A DNA stretch of 64,000 nucleotides from Tetraselmis striata (taxonomy: Eukaryota; Chlorophyta; Chlorodendrophyceae; Chlorodendrales; Chlorodendraceae), in NCBI GenBank assembly GCA_006384855.1, contig VCJN01003586.1:1-64000 (forward strand). The letters are read 5' to 3'. This document shows, piece after piece, positions 1-13,200 of this stretch. Below the pieces are notes generated by a model that had not been told where the DNA came from, did not search any database, and saw only the letters and a list, made by a program, of their open reading frames with translations. Made by a program: the position numbers and the translations under genes. The stretch's first letter is position 1. The number at the start of each line of letters is the position of its first letter.

Positions 1-620
1 TCTCGTAAAAGCCACACGTGTGCGTGTCATTGTTCAGGGTTTGTAATGAATTCGATAACCCAATGTCATGAGGGCACGAAATTTATGTCGCGCGTATATG
101 CGTTCTATTATGTGTACGGCTGCACGCCAAGAGTTAGCTCTACCATCGCGTGGAACACATTCACAAAGGCGCGCTCTCATGGCCGTCGACATGGAAGCAA
201 GTGAGCAGTTCCCGCAAAACGGCCAATACTGCGATTATGGCTTGCTCCAAAACCAGCCCACCTACAACTGCTGTCCGCATTCACTGCGCCCTTGGTAGAG
301 CCGGGCTTCAGCCCGTACTGCGCAGGGGTGCAGCTCCCGAGTCAGCGAGTGAGGTCCATATGGTCACCTGCTAGGGGATCGTCCAGGGTATGTGGTAGGG
401 CTGGCCATCAACACGCTCCCATATTCTGCTATTCGGCTGCGCCTAGCGGGCCCCTACGCGGGGAAATCCGTCCGCGCTAGGCGAGTACATCGCCTTTTTA
501 TCGGGATGCGCGTCGCGCGGTAAGCCACTGTACTAGGGTTTGTAGGGGATCCTAAAAATAGTTGCATTGCCCCCCTCCCCCCTCCCCCCCCCCCCCACAC
601 CCCCCTTAAAATCCCCCTAC

Positions 621-668
621 CCCCTCGGTTATATTTCCACCGAGGGGCCCGGCAGGATTCGAACCTGC
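621..668 (-). other. tRNA-like T-arm fragment followed by a hairpin
   Basis: Read on the minus strand, 652-668 is a perfect five-pair T arm around TTCGAAT with a B-box-like GGTTCGAATCC. It is followed by CGGGCCC, which would suit a 3' acceptor strand, and then by a nine-pair hairpin (arms 621-629 and 639-647). No A box, D arm or matching 5' acceptor strand is present, because a C run on the plus strand (about 697-711) lies where the 5' half should be. It is best read as a tRNA fragment or a tRNA-derived repeat, not a working tRNA gene. Confidence 0.35.
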
Positions 669-1389
669 GCAGAGCGGAATCACGATTGTAACAGGCACCC
701 CCCCCCCCCCTTCCACACACACACACCCCTTGCCACCTATAAAAAAATGTTGATAAATATAAGAAGTTAATTAGATCATGAAAATGTGCCACTGTACCAC
801 TATGCGGTCGACGGCGCCGGTGCTGACTTGGCAATACGGACAAATACGTACATGGCAAGACTTACTAGGGGACTGTACTCCACTTCATCATTGAGCTCAG
901 CAAATTTTGAAATAACACAGCGCTGCCCGCTTGAATATTCTGCAGCATCGATTTTGCTTGGAAATTTTCTGACGAAATGTTTATTGTTATTATTAGCAGC
1001 CATGGATAAATCGGAATGTGTCGTCTTTTAGAGCTGCTCGACAAGGTAAGCAACAGTAGTGTAGTGGCAATGATAATTGTCACGTCAGCGTGCGCAAGCA
1101 CACACCACCACATATGCCCACTTCCCACCCAACAGCGTCCTAGCATCTTTGCTGACCCGCGTATTCCTAACCCATCCGGCAGTCTGGCCATCCAACCATG
1201 CAATGTTCGATAATGAATGTGCGGCAGCCCATGTGGGCCAGCAAACCCAATATTGTGGGCTGTGGGGATACTGATGGAAACGCCCAATGTGGCGCTAAGG
1301 CCACTCTTGTAAGCATAATTGATAGGGTCAGAGGAGGCGATTAAGTCTATGAACGACAGTAAAGACGCGCGCTGCTAAACAGGAATTAT

Positions 1390-1607
1390 ATACATACGCA
1401 CACATACATACATACATAATATATATATATATATGTATATATGCTTCATTCCAGAAGGGTTTATTTCAGGTCATTGTTATTAAACATATAAATTGATTGA
1501 ATTGCCCTGTACTATTCGCAAACTCGGATTGACAGCTAGGTTCGGCGAAAAGGTGCTTGGGACATGAAATAGGAGTGAGGTGTTTTTCGATATTCGCCGG
1601 CATATTG

Positions 1608-1648
<41 letters not shown>
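1390..1648. repeat. CATA and AT microsatellites
   Basis: A (CATA)n run at about 1,390-1,417 passes into (AT)n at 1,418-1,434, and a longer (AT)n run fills about 1,611-1,648. The apparent Tyr/Ile-rich open frame across them is only translated microsatellite. Confidence 0.9.
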
Positions 1649-1652
<4 letters not shown>

Positions 1653-2700
1653 TGCAAAAAATATGATGCATGAGGGATGATGCGGCGGCTGCACGCCAGG
1701 CCGCAATGGAAACGGAGTGGAATATAAACATCAGAAGTGGGGAAATCATTGAAAAGTTTGTCATCACTATATTATGCATGTCAGCATGTGCACATGTGTG
1801 TGTGGCGTAGTGTAGTGTGTCAACCCACTTTGTGGATGACAGTAGTCTGATGCGACACTACAGTATAGTAGACACCATCAGTACAGCATGGGTCTACATG
1901 TCTATATTACTTGCACAGCGACCGTGCGGGGTTTGGACGGCAACTAGCAGCCCGGTGCGCATTAGTAGCACTATAAGTAGCAACCGCATGGCGCAGCACC
2001 TCAAATTTGCAACGATTCGAATCTTTTTATAATAATATGATAAATGGAAGAAGTGCCGGTGTATTTCAGGGTTCTGTTTTGTTCGCATATCAGCGCATGA
2101 GGCATATATCACTGCGTCATTGCGTTGTCAGCGACCGACGGCGTAGCAGCATGTAAAACACCAACTGTGCTACTTCGAGGCGTACGCAGTGAGCATTGAT
2201 GTAAACTGCACTATAGTAACGGGCTGCTCTTACTAATATTACCTGTAATTTTTACTGGATGCTGTATGTACATAATTGATAACAGTACATGCCGAGTGTC
2301 ATTGGAAGCAGCACCACCTGCAGGTGTCATGCCGACAGCACCGCAATGCCGTTATTTATCTATTCGAGCGATTGCAATAAACATCATTTACGACTCTACC
2401 AAATATGTTTATTCATTCCTAGCCGGTCTTGCTCGTTTTTCCAGCATGCAGCAGGCGCACTCCGTACTAATGGCAAGTCGAGAATCGATAGATAAAAGAG
2501 AATTCCTACACGTATTTACAGCAATCATGAACAAAGTATGAATCTAGAAATGAATCATAGTAGTATGGGCGACCCGAGGGGCACCATAAGAACCCATAAA
2601 AATAACTTAGGGGCTTCACCACGGTCTAGCTGGGTGTGAAGATATAGCCCTTGTTCAATGAATCTACCTACATTTTCAGGCATAGTATAATTATAGTTGT

Positions 2701-4247
2701 CTACTGCCTTGTCAAATCGCGCTTCATGCCCTCTTCTGGCGTCCACAGGAGCTCACTCGCCATCGCCTCCCCATCCTCGCCATCCAGATTATCTGCAGAG
2801 TCGGACCACCGCTTCAGCGTGTCCACCTTCCGCCTCATTGCGTGTTCAAGGCGCTCCATGATGAGCTCCTTAATGTCGTCATGCGGCAGCTGGTGGATGT
2901 TTGCCGCGCGCATAACAGACTCTGGGATCTCGTGCCTGGCAAGGAAGCTGTCCAGCGCCGCCCGCACTTCTTGAATCTCCGCAGAGTTGCCGTCAAATGG
3001 ACTCACCACGTCCTCATGCACCAGATTGCGGAGGCTGTGGGCTGGCGTGGTGCCGGTGGCCGCGCGCTCCACCTTGGCGAGGACGCTGATGAGGGTGCCG
3101 CTCTCGTCGTTGCGAAGAATGTAGGTCATCACGCCAGCGTACTCGGAGATCACGGCGTCCAGCGAGTCGGATTCCACGAGCCCCTTCTCCGTTTCGAAGC
3201 TCTCCATGATGATGCCAAGCAGAAAGTTGTATAAGATGAAGATGAAGAAGACTGGCGCGCTAACAAAGTACATGATGATGAGGCACGACTCGACAGCGGT
3301 GTTGGCCACGCTGGGGTCGAAGATCTCGTACAGCACATCGTAGCTGCCGAACATCTGCAGTTCCCACAGGAAGGAGAAGGAGCTGCTGAGCGCGCTGAAC
3401 TTCTCGATGCGGTGGCCAAACACCAGCGTGCCGAGCACCATGTAGCAGACGACGCAGAGGAAGACCACCAGCAGGAAACGTGAGCAGCTCGGGGAGCGCG
3501 CGGTGCAGGCTGCGCATGGTGACGCCCAGGTGGGGGAGGGGGAGGGTGCGGAGCAGGCCGCGCAGCACAAGGAAAAACACCACCGCTGACTGCATCACGC
3601 GGTACGATGCCAGCAGCGAGGCCTGCGCCTCCAGGCTTGACTGCAGCTGCAAGTACGCCTCGGTGTCGCTCAGGTCGTCCGCCAGCCGCCAGCGTCCAGG
3701 CGTCCCGGGCATTGGCGCCGGCAGCTCGTCGCCGGTCTCTGAGTCCAGTGGGGGCTGCTTGGCGGGCAGAAAGAAGCGCGCGGGGGCGACACCGGCTGCA
3801 TCGTAGAACGCGTACGATGGGCGCATGCTTTTGATGCCGGCGGCGGCGGGGCCGTACACGTACGTCCAGTAGACGACCATTGTCGCCACCTGCAGGCGGC
3901 AGCGAGGGGCCGCGGTGAGCACACAGTTTCACTGATTCGCGCAGGCAGGCGCCTGTTGAAGGGGGGGGGGGGGGGGGGGGGGGGGGGCAGCGGGGAGGAT
4001 TGGAGGCAGTGGGCGGTTCACTACGCGCTGGCGGCCGCACCTGCAGGAGCAGAATGGGCACGTCGAAGTCGCGCCACGCCCGCCTCTTCACCCACCTCCC
4101 GCAGCCGCGACTCAACACCTTCAGGATCAGCATCACAATCGAGGCCACCACCGCCAGCGACAGCATCACATCCATCGCGAGCTGCCATCCTCCTGCACCG
4201 CCATCGGGAGGCAGCACGAGTACAGCGTTTGTCAATAAACAATGCAC
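2701..4247 (-). other. Polycystin channel core: TM2-TM6, pore and cytoplasmic tail
   Basis: TM2 is read at about 4,060-4,190 (AMDVMLSLAVVASIVMLILK) and its exon ends at a donor at 4,040. The next exon starts at about 3,892 with VATMVVYWTYVYG (TM3) and MQSAVVFFLVLRGLL (TM4 side). TM5 is FLLVVFLCVVCYMVLGTLVF, the pore segment is SFSFLWELQMFGSYDVLYEI, and TM6 is FVSAPVFFIFILYNFLLGII. The tail of about 150 residues has no obvious EF-hand and ends at the stop at 2,701. The reading frame changes near 3,485 with no room for an intron. The TM2/TM3 intron holds a C run of about 27 nt on the sense strand. Confidence 0.75.
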
Positions 4248-7200
4248 CGATTATAATATTTTCGATGAAAATAATAAAATTATTGTTGTATAACAATGGT
4301 AGCGACTAAATGTCGTTGCCCGCCCGGTCGGCAGGGCAGAACGGCAGCGGGCTTGCAGGCTGGGAGCACCCGCACCTGTGGCGCCCTGGCTGTACTGCTG
4401 GCTCACGAGGGGCACGAGACCCACGTCGCTCTCCACGCGGATGAGCCCGCTGGGCGCCCACGTAAGCTCCACGCTGCTGGTCGCCACTATCGCCACCTCC
4501 CAGTTGTACACCGCCACCTGCAGGGATATCGCCTGCGTTTGTCCGTCGAGGAAGATACCATCGCGGAGGTACTGCACCAGATCGGAGGCGCGCCTGGGCG
4601 ACGGGCCGAGTTCAATATCAGCCGCCGAGACTGCAGCCTGGCACCGTGAGAGGTCGGCATCGGGGCGATATGGCCGAGAGACCCAAGTCGCGGCCATCGT
4701 CAAAACGCAAGAGTCGACGTCCCGATTTCTCCCGAGTTGCTCATCGGATGGGCAAACACGAGCATGGTGGCGCTTACCCTCTGTCCAGATTCGCGTCCAT
4801 GTAGACGTGGAACAGCGACGAGTTACCGGTGGGGAAGAAGCCAGGCGGCACGCCCTGCGGCTCCGACCCCATTTCGTAGTACTCTGCCGCCCGGCTCGCC
4901 ACCAGGTCGTTGTACAGCGTCGACTGGGGCAGAAACACGGGATCTGTGCACAACAAGCAGCAGTATGTGACGAGTCAGCTAGGGCAGTGGCGGTTGGGTG
5001 ACGTCCTGGCTTGCAAGGCGCGTGCGCAGTCGGCAGCAGCGGAAGAACGCCGTCGCTCGCCCTGCCGGCAATTCATAGCAGTGACGACGACGATGACGAT
5101 TGCTACGGTACTGCTGGTGGGAGACTCCAGCGACGATACGCGCGCGTCGATCTTTACCTTCACCTGACTCTGCCCCGCTGTAACCAAACCCATCACCATC
5201 AGCGCGCAGCAGCAGCATACGCAGGGACGCGCGTCGGAGAGATTTACACCTTGCCACAAAATTCACCTTTGCAAAGCTGACTGTGATAATAAGAACAACA
5301 ACAATAATAATAACTATCGCGTAGGTGGCAATTTTATGGGGATGCATGGCCGTGTTTGCCACCCTTCTGGCATTGCAATAACCGCTTGCAATGAACCCTT
5401 TTACTCGAGTACCGGCACTACCAGGCTGATGTATTACACCTGCGTTCTACTCATCGTACTGATAACATGCATGTACGAATCGTTTGTAACGTAATCTCAT
5501 CATGGGACATCGGTCCGCATTCCTGTATATTGCTATATATTTTGAATCAACGTACATAAACTTTGCCTGACGAATAAATGGGCAACACATAATCAAACCC
5601 CGTCCTCAGTGCTTTCCAAAATAAATTCGCAAAACTTCAATGTAGCGGTCCGTTTCTTTTCAAGAAATGCCGAATCATCAAGACATTTTCTTTTCTTTTA
5701 TATTATATTCTTTTCTAAATTGTCGCACTTGCGTTCTAATGGACTGTTGAGCTGGTGCTGGCGGGGGCGGTGGTGCGCGCGCACCGGCGCGAAATATCGC
5801 CCAGATATACCACCCCACGAATACTGCGTCCGGAATAAAAACCCTCTCCGCCCCGCGGCGATGATGAGCGCCGCACCGAAATCTTCGTCGACAGTGAACA
5901 TTCATACCCCTCCCAGCCGAGGATCCCGTCCATATTAGAAAACAGTTGCTCCAGCTCTACAGCATCGGGAAGCCTGCCAACAGTGCTGCTGGTGACAATA
6001 TCGCATTACGCAATAACGCCGGCACGTACACCTTGCCACACACGTTGCTGGATACAGCAGCGCATGCAGCATGGAGCCCCATGCACCATGTGTGGTAGGT
6101 ACGGCACGGGCAGCGCATCTGTCAACGTCGGCCAGAAACTCACCTGCGCCAAACGGCTTGCTCGCGTTGCTCCGAGCCTGCGCACCCAGCCGCATGCATA
6201 AGTCATCAGCCCCCGGCTGTTGCGTTGGCGGTGCCCAGTGCGGCATCATGTCCGCCTTCAGACAGCCACCATAGGACATCTAGAGCGCAGGTAGCCCGTT
6301 ACAGTACCGTTACCAAACCTACCATAGCAATCAATTTATAAGCATACTTGAACTTCATGCAGTTAAGTTGGCAAGTTGAATCCAATGCGAGAGGGTGGCG
6401 GGTCGGCGCCGGGGACGGACTGTTGAATCAGTGCTTTATGCGCTGCTAAGCTCTGCTGAGTATGTCAACATATTTCCTGCAAATCGCAGTGAGCGAAAAG
6501 GCCATGTGGGCAAAAACATAGGTGCTGTGGCGTTTGGACTGGAATTCGGTGTAGCCGTGCAGTCAATGCACAAAGAACTCCGATACAATGGGATGAGATC
6601 GAGATGTTAATGCGCGGCAATGAAAGGTGCAAATTCTCTACGCATGTATCTGCTGTGCTGTGCCTGTCTGGGTGACTTCTCTCTTCCCGAGCACACAATG
6701 GGCAGTTGCGAGCGGCCCGCACCTGAGTGATGAGCACGCCGCCCATCATCCTGTTGGCGCCGCCAATGTAGCGGTACATAGTGGGCACCACGGGCTTGCT
6801 GGCGCTGGTCGTCGGCTGGCTGCCCACGGAGAAGGTCACCACGCGATCGCTGGGCAGCGAGGGCAGCAGGGACAGTCAGCGTCGCCGGGGACTTTGAGAA
6901 TGGTGGCAGGTGAGGCGTACAGTGCGGCTCGGGGAGGGACTAACTTTGAAGCACTCAGTTCGCATATGCAAATACACCTTAAAAAGCCAGACGCACACAA
7001 GCAACACAGGCGGTTACATGGCATAAACACACTGAATGTGTAGCGAGCTTTATCCCGAGCATATGTATATGTTAATTATGCACAGTGACCTTCTTGAACA
7101 CGATGTGTAGATACATGTACCCCCAGAGTGCACACATGGGTCCATTATATATGCGCAGCGGCGCCCCCACCTTGCCGCGAAAGGGCAGACCGCCGCCGCC

Positions 7201-10200
7201 TCTTCCTCCCCCACCAGCGGCTCGGACAATCCAGCAATCAGGCGGTCAAAGTCGTTCTGCTGGCTGCGCAGGAAGTTCTCAGCAGCCTCCTGGAAGGCCG
7301 AGTCGAGGCCCTGCAAGGCACAAGCCGGACGCGGAGGGCAACAATTTAGTTTGATCAAGCAAGTAATACAGCGTCCTGCCATCAATCCCTCAGCTTATTA
7401 CGTACACAATACAGCCGGCCTGGCACAAGGTACATAAAGTGATTCAAGCAATTCTCTTTAGCACTGGTGCGGCTCATTGTATCACAGCAGTCGGCGGTAA
7501 TAGAACAAGCCAATGAATGATGCATGATGCAGGATGCAGCTGGAGTGTGCTAGTTGGGTCATCATCATCTCCCCGGTGGCTATCCACAGATACGTTTCCC
7601 TGGCTTCAAAGCAACATTCTGGATGGCGCAGAGGAGCATGACACAAAAAAAAACAACCCATAAAGGCCGGAGTGCCCGACAACGTCCAATCCGACTCAAT
7701 GAAAAATACCACTTCTCGCAGAGTAGCAATGCCCAACTGCAAAATGTAGGTCCATAATAGTCTGCAGGAAGAAGGGGCTAGGTAGAAGGTGCACCTGGAT
7801 GACGTCCAGCTGCCTCTGCGACGAGCGGATCAGCGCCTTGACCTGGCGGAGCTGCTTGATATAGTCTTGCACCTGTTTGCCGGCGCAGTGGGCGGTCAGG
7901 CAAGACAGCCCCTCCGCGTGGCGGTAAGATGTGATATGTACTTGGCAGCAGGGCGCGGCGACGAAGGGCAGGGCGCTGTGGATGGGATGATTGTGGTGAT
8001 GACAGGAAGTTGTGCTAGGAGGGGTTCGGGAAAAGCAGAAAAAGGGGCGGGGCAGGGGGGGGGAGGAGAGGGGGGAGGGGGGGGGGGGGGGGGGGTGAAC
8101 CTCGGCGGCAGCCTGCTTGTCTGCCGTGTTGGCTGCTCTCTGGATGAGCGTCACAGAGGCGTCCAGCTCCTCTACGCTCGCCTGGTACGACTGAATTGTG
8201 GCCAGTTGCTGGGTAGCAATACAACGGTGGCATGTCAGGCAACCCGCATCATGCATGATGACAAAGCACGAGAGATTGAGAGATACTCGCCGTCGTGGCG
8301 TCGGTCTTTCGAGAGCAAGTGCAAGCTTTGCATGGAGAGTAGGGGCAGTAGCCTGCAAGAAAATGATCGCAAGAGGTTGTGCGCATTCGCTGACAAAGTG
8401 TTTGAAAGTATTCGGGGGGGGCGGCGCACCTCCTCCTGCACTTCCTCGCCCTCTGAGATTACGGTGTCATTGGCCAGGACGGCGAGCCCGTCAATGACAT
8501 CGCTCAGTCGGCCCCTTACCGCCGCAAGGATATCCTGCGTGCCCGGAAAGAGGAACGACGGGGGGGGGGGGGGGGGGGGGGGGGTCTTTAACTACGTCAA
8601 TTGCATGAAAGTCGCATCTCATCCTAAATAGATTCGACGCGATTCCATCTTGTGCGAGCCCGTGCACAGCGTGCTTAATCGGTATACTTTTTGTGCTTAC
8701 ATACCCAAGGATCCGAACTCAATAGAACTGCCCCTATGAAATTCGGGAAGGCTAAACCTGGAAAATCGAAAGGGTAAACGATATTGTAAACGGCGTATTT
8801 GAACTAAATGTGTCAACATCAATAAGTTGGCAGAACATTTTTCTATCTCCTTAACATACACAAATACTACACAAATACATCACGGACGTGGATTTGAAAT
8901 GTACGCCTAGGTGCCCGGTATGTACGCTAGGTGGTCATCTCTATGCGACTTGCTTCATGTAATGTCTCCCAGGACGAAAAAAAGAGGACGGCTGCGGCGA
9001 GGTTTGCCAACCTAAGGAATATGGGATGCGTCGCTATGCTGAGTTGTGGGTGCCTGCGATTAACATTTATGGATTAGTGTAAAGTGTGACCGATGCCATT
9101 GATCAGGTTGAGCAGCGTGGTGCAAATCTGTGGCTGCCATCAGCTCTACTTGCATCTATCCACTACAGGATTTACGGCAGCTCAGCAGATATTGGTGAAC
9201 AGGGAGTGGCCCCCACCTGAAGCGCTGCCGCCGCTGTGGCGTCAATGCTCACCGGAGGAGTGGTGCGCACGCTGTTGGCGTTGCCCAGCAAGAAGATGGA
9301 CTCTACGTTCAGCGCACTCAAGGGAGCGCCAGTTGCGTTGTTTGCTGGTGCGTCAGTCGCGTTGAGCGGCGCGATGTCGAATGAACTGCAATTGAGGCGG
9401 CAGGCAAAGGCGGCCGCGGTCGCCTCCAGCTGCGCCGCCAGCCGCGCCAGCGGGCTTATGGGCGCCTTGCCGCTGCCCGCGGGCGCCTGCAGCTGCTGCA
9501 GCAGGCGGCGCGCGGCAGGGCTTGGCGGCGCGTCCGCCGTGTCTGGGAGATATTCCACCGACTCGATTGTGCCGCCACGCAGCGTGACGGCCGCGGTGAC
9601 TCGCAGCCTGCGTGTCAATATGCAGTCATCCCAGGGTGTCAACGCGCCATACACAATGTTCACCGGGTTGACTAATCAATGTCGGCAATTGGGCGACAAA
9701 CTATGTGTTTGAAAGTACGCCATGGCGGCGGAGGCCGGCCCCAGCAGCAACACGGCGATCACTGATGACAGCTGCCGGTCGATAGCGCTGCTGGCAGGCA
9801 CAAGGAAGGGCGTCCACCTGCCGGGGGTTGTCGCACGCTGCATTTCCACCACCTCCAGCGAGACCTGCCCCAGTGCACTCGTGTTGCTCGTCGGGAACGT
9901 GGCATTGGCCAGCCTCACAAAGTACTGCTCCGCGAAGGCCTGCAACTCGGTGGTACCAGGTAGTTCCGACTCTCTCATACTGAGCTCCGCCTCGAGCAGC
10001 GCGGCAGCCTCCGCCTGCTGCTCAACGCGGATGGTGCGGAACCGCGGCTCGCCCGCTTCCCCGGCCGCGTTGGCCACGGAGTAGCGATACCTATACTCGC
10101 CAGGAAGGCAGCTTCCAATGGCCAGCGACGCGGCGTCGCAGCGGCAAAAGCTGCCAAGCCGCGCCGCCTCGACACCGCCGGGGCAGTCGAGCTCTGTCAC

Positions 10201-13200
10201 CCTGCAGACGCCAGCCCACAGCACGGCGCAACGCCGCTCAGGTGCATACCGCCAGATGCCGCCAGAATCTGCCCCTGGCGGCTAGCGCATCAGTGTGGGG
10301 AGGCGGGCGGGAGAGCGCAAGGCGGCGGGCGCACCGGATGGCGCTGCTGAGGTCCTCGCCGCTGCGCGTATCCACAGCAGTCGCGCCGCACCGCGCGGTA
10401 TCGTTTAGCGAGTTGCAGGTCAGGAGTGAGAATGGCAAAGGGGAGCCGTAGCGTAGCTTCACCAGGCTGCCATCGCCCTCGAGCGTGATCTCGGGCAGCT
10501 CCGGGGCGCTTGGCGGCACGACCCCGTTCTCAGCCAGGATTTGGCTGTAGAGCTCGCACGGGATAGGGCTGCACACGCGTAGCTCGCTGGTGGGGGGGTA
10601 GCGGGGGTTAGATGCGGGGGAGAAGGGGCCGAACGGGAGGCCGGTGTTGTCAGTCGTCAGCATTTCATTTAATGGAATAGAATGTCCTCTCAAAATGAAT
10701 GGGTTTTGTAATGGGTATTTATGCTTCAAAACCATCAGCGCAAGAATGAGCACCGGTTTGCGACGGCGGGATACGCTCCTGGCCGATACCCACGAACGCA
10801 ACGCCACAAGAGGGCAGAGAGCATCTAGGTACGGGATCAGCGGCCGCAATGGGATGACGGAGGGCGGGGCGGCAGAGGGGATGACCCGCTGCCTTGGCGT
10901 GTGAGGTGTACCATACTCCAAGTTATGTGCAATTTGACACATGCATACATTAGATTGCTAACATTGCACAGCGGTTCCCGGGGGGGCATGTAATCCTAAG
11001 GAACGTGTAGGCGTGAGTAGAATCCGGAATGAATCAAACTTCCGGGGGTTTAGAGTCGATAAAAACTCGTAGACGCGAGTATCTGTTTCAGCATGACAAG
11101 TAATCGTTGTATGTTGCGCTGTCGCGCTGACCACATTGCGACACTCGCAACGTACCGAATATCGATGGATATGCTGTCACTACAGATCGTCTGGTACTGT
11201 ACTCGTTTTGCTCAAGCTGACCAGACATTGCAAAGTACTGCAGCACTGTTGCCGCGAGAAAGCCTGGGGAACCGTTGTGGGCTCCTGCGCAGTAACACGG
11301 CAGCAGGCAGGGAGTGCCACACTTCTGCCCAGAAGTTCGGAAATGCAGGCAGCGTGGATGTCATTAAATAGGATAGCGACAACGTGGGAAATGACGCGCG
11401 GGGGGGGGGGGGGGGGCATTGGCGATGACTAGCATAAAAGTCCAGAAGGAAGCCAATCTTGCGATGCACCGAGAGGGAAAGGCAGGTATGGGTGAAGCAA
11501 CTGCAGACGAATGCACATGAGATGTGATGCGGAAATGCCCGGGGGGTGGAGGGCGTGCTTGCCTGCAGAAGGTGGAGCCCTCGTCGCAGGGTGGTAGGAT
11601 GGTGAGGAAGCGCACGACGGAGGTGCTGGTGGGTGGCGTGCTAGCGGGGTCCAACACGCTGAAGCGCAGCTGGAAGATGCTGCCCACCGGCGCCGAGCTG
11701 TTGACGCAGCCCTGTACGCCCTTGGCCGCCAGCTCAAAGCCGCGGCAGGTGCCGGCCGCGGCACAGTCGATAGGAGCGCAGGCGAAGATTGTCTCGGCCA
11801 GGTCATCGCCGGTGATGGTGCTGTTGGCAGCTGCCCCCGGGTCGCACTGCTGCTCCGCGAGCTCCAGCTGCTCTCGCGTCAGGAGTCCCTGCGCGGCGGC
11901 GCTTGCCACGCTGCCGGTGCGCGAGACATTGGCGCAGGCGAGGTAGGGCGTGTGCTGGCGGATGGCGACGTATTGGCGCCCTTTGAGGCGGAGGCTGGGG
12001 GATGACAAGGCAGGCAGCCTGAGGGGGCCGGCGATGATGTCGTCCAAGCAGAGCCCGCGTACGCTGCACCGCGTGAGGGATGTGCAGAGCCTCTCGTCGG
12101 CCGCGCAGCGGGGCTTGACCAGCACAATGCGCTGCACGCTGGCCGACAGCCCGGCGGAGTCAAACACGGTGTAGGACACTGTGTATCTGCCTGGCTGGCG
12201 CGTGTCAATGGCGCAGCCGCGGATGCCGGCGTTCACAAAGCGGAAGGCCTCCACCCCTGATGGCGCACAGGCCAGGACGCGGGGGGTGAGAAGGCCATCT
12301 TCCCGGTCGCGCGCCTCGGCGCCAGGGTCGCAGACGTCCTCCGCGGTGGCATTGTAGCGGAAGCAGGCGGTGAAGCGCACGCCCTGCGGCACGACGATCG
12401 TGGAGTTGCCCAGCAGGCGGATGATTGGCGGCGCGTTGGGCCGCACCACCAGCGGCCGCAGCGACTGCACGAGGCACACGCCCTGCTGGGTGCAGGTGCC
12501 GTCGGGGCACACCAGCTCCCCCGGCGGGCAAATGGCCTCCACAGCCAGCCGCCGCCGCACCACCTCGGCGCTCTACACCACATCACGGAGGGGCAGGGAG
12601 CCCGAGGGGGACGAAGCGGGGAGGAGGGGGGGAGGAAAGTTGAGCTTGCCTATGATTGCGCTGCGCCAAGTGACTTATCAATATCAGTAATTACTGCGCG
12701 CATTTTGAGATCCCACAGCCGCCCTTGCCCGGGCAACCGCTTCCAGAGCAAGTTTGGCGGCCTTTCCCTGTGCCTTGCCGCGTCGTAAAGGTAGGCATCA
12801 ACACCTTTGACAGCAACATCCGCTTCCTGCACCGCAACCTCGGCGAGCTGAGCGATGAGCCGGTAAGAAGGCGGCCCGGGGGAGTGACCTTTACTGCAAT
12901 AATGGACAATATCTACCGGAATAGCGTAGACAACCGAAACAGCCGACTCGGCGGCTAAAGAAGACACAAAAGCTGTGAATTCTCTGGCTCTGCTTGTCTG
13001 CCGATGTTTCGTCTGGTTTGTCACAGGTCAAGACCGGGGGGCGGGGAGCTTACGTTGCCAGCCGAGTCCGCGACAAAGTACTGGATGATGTATGGATCTC
13101 CGGGCGGGGTGGGCGTGTTCGTCGCCACGCGGGACAGGCCCCAAGCAGTGACGCGGTCCGTGAGGTTGCCGTCATAATTGTCAAAGGCCAGCACTCCGGG

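Larger units (their letters stand above)
1..2700. other. Stretch without a recognised gene, downstream of the polycystin gene
   Basis: I recognise no coding region here. Short open frames have no family signature and no splice pattern. The stretch holds C-rich low-complexity DNA (about 570-625 and 697-711), AT microsatellites and the tRNA-like fragment. The 3' untranslated region of the minus-strand polycystin gene must lie in the upper part of this interval. Confidence 0.5.

Noticed and set aside
621-720. A working tRNA gene on the minus strand
   Set aside because: Only the T arm and a possible 3' acceptor strand are present. The D arm, A box and 5' acceptor strand are missing.
1466-1657. 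Tyr/Ile-repeat open frame
   Set aside because: It is the (AT)n microsatellite translated.
3150-4247. Long Arg/Pro-rich minus-strand frame across the channel exons
   Set aside because: It runs out of frame with the TM segments and reads through the poly-C intron. GC-rich DNA keeps it open by chance.
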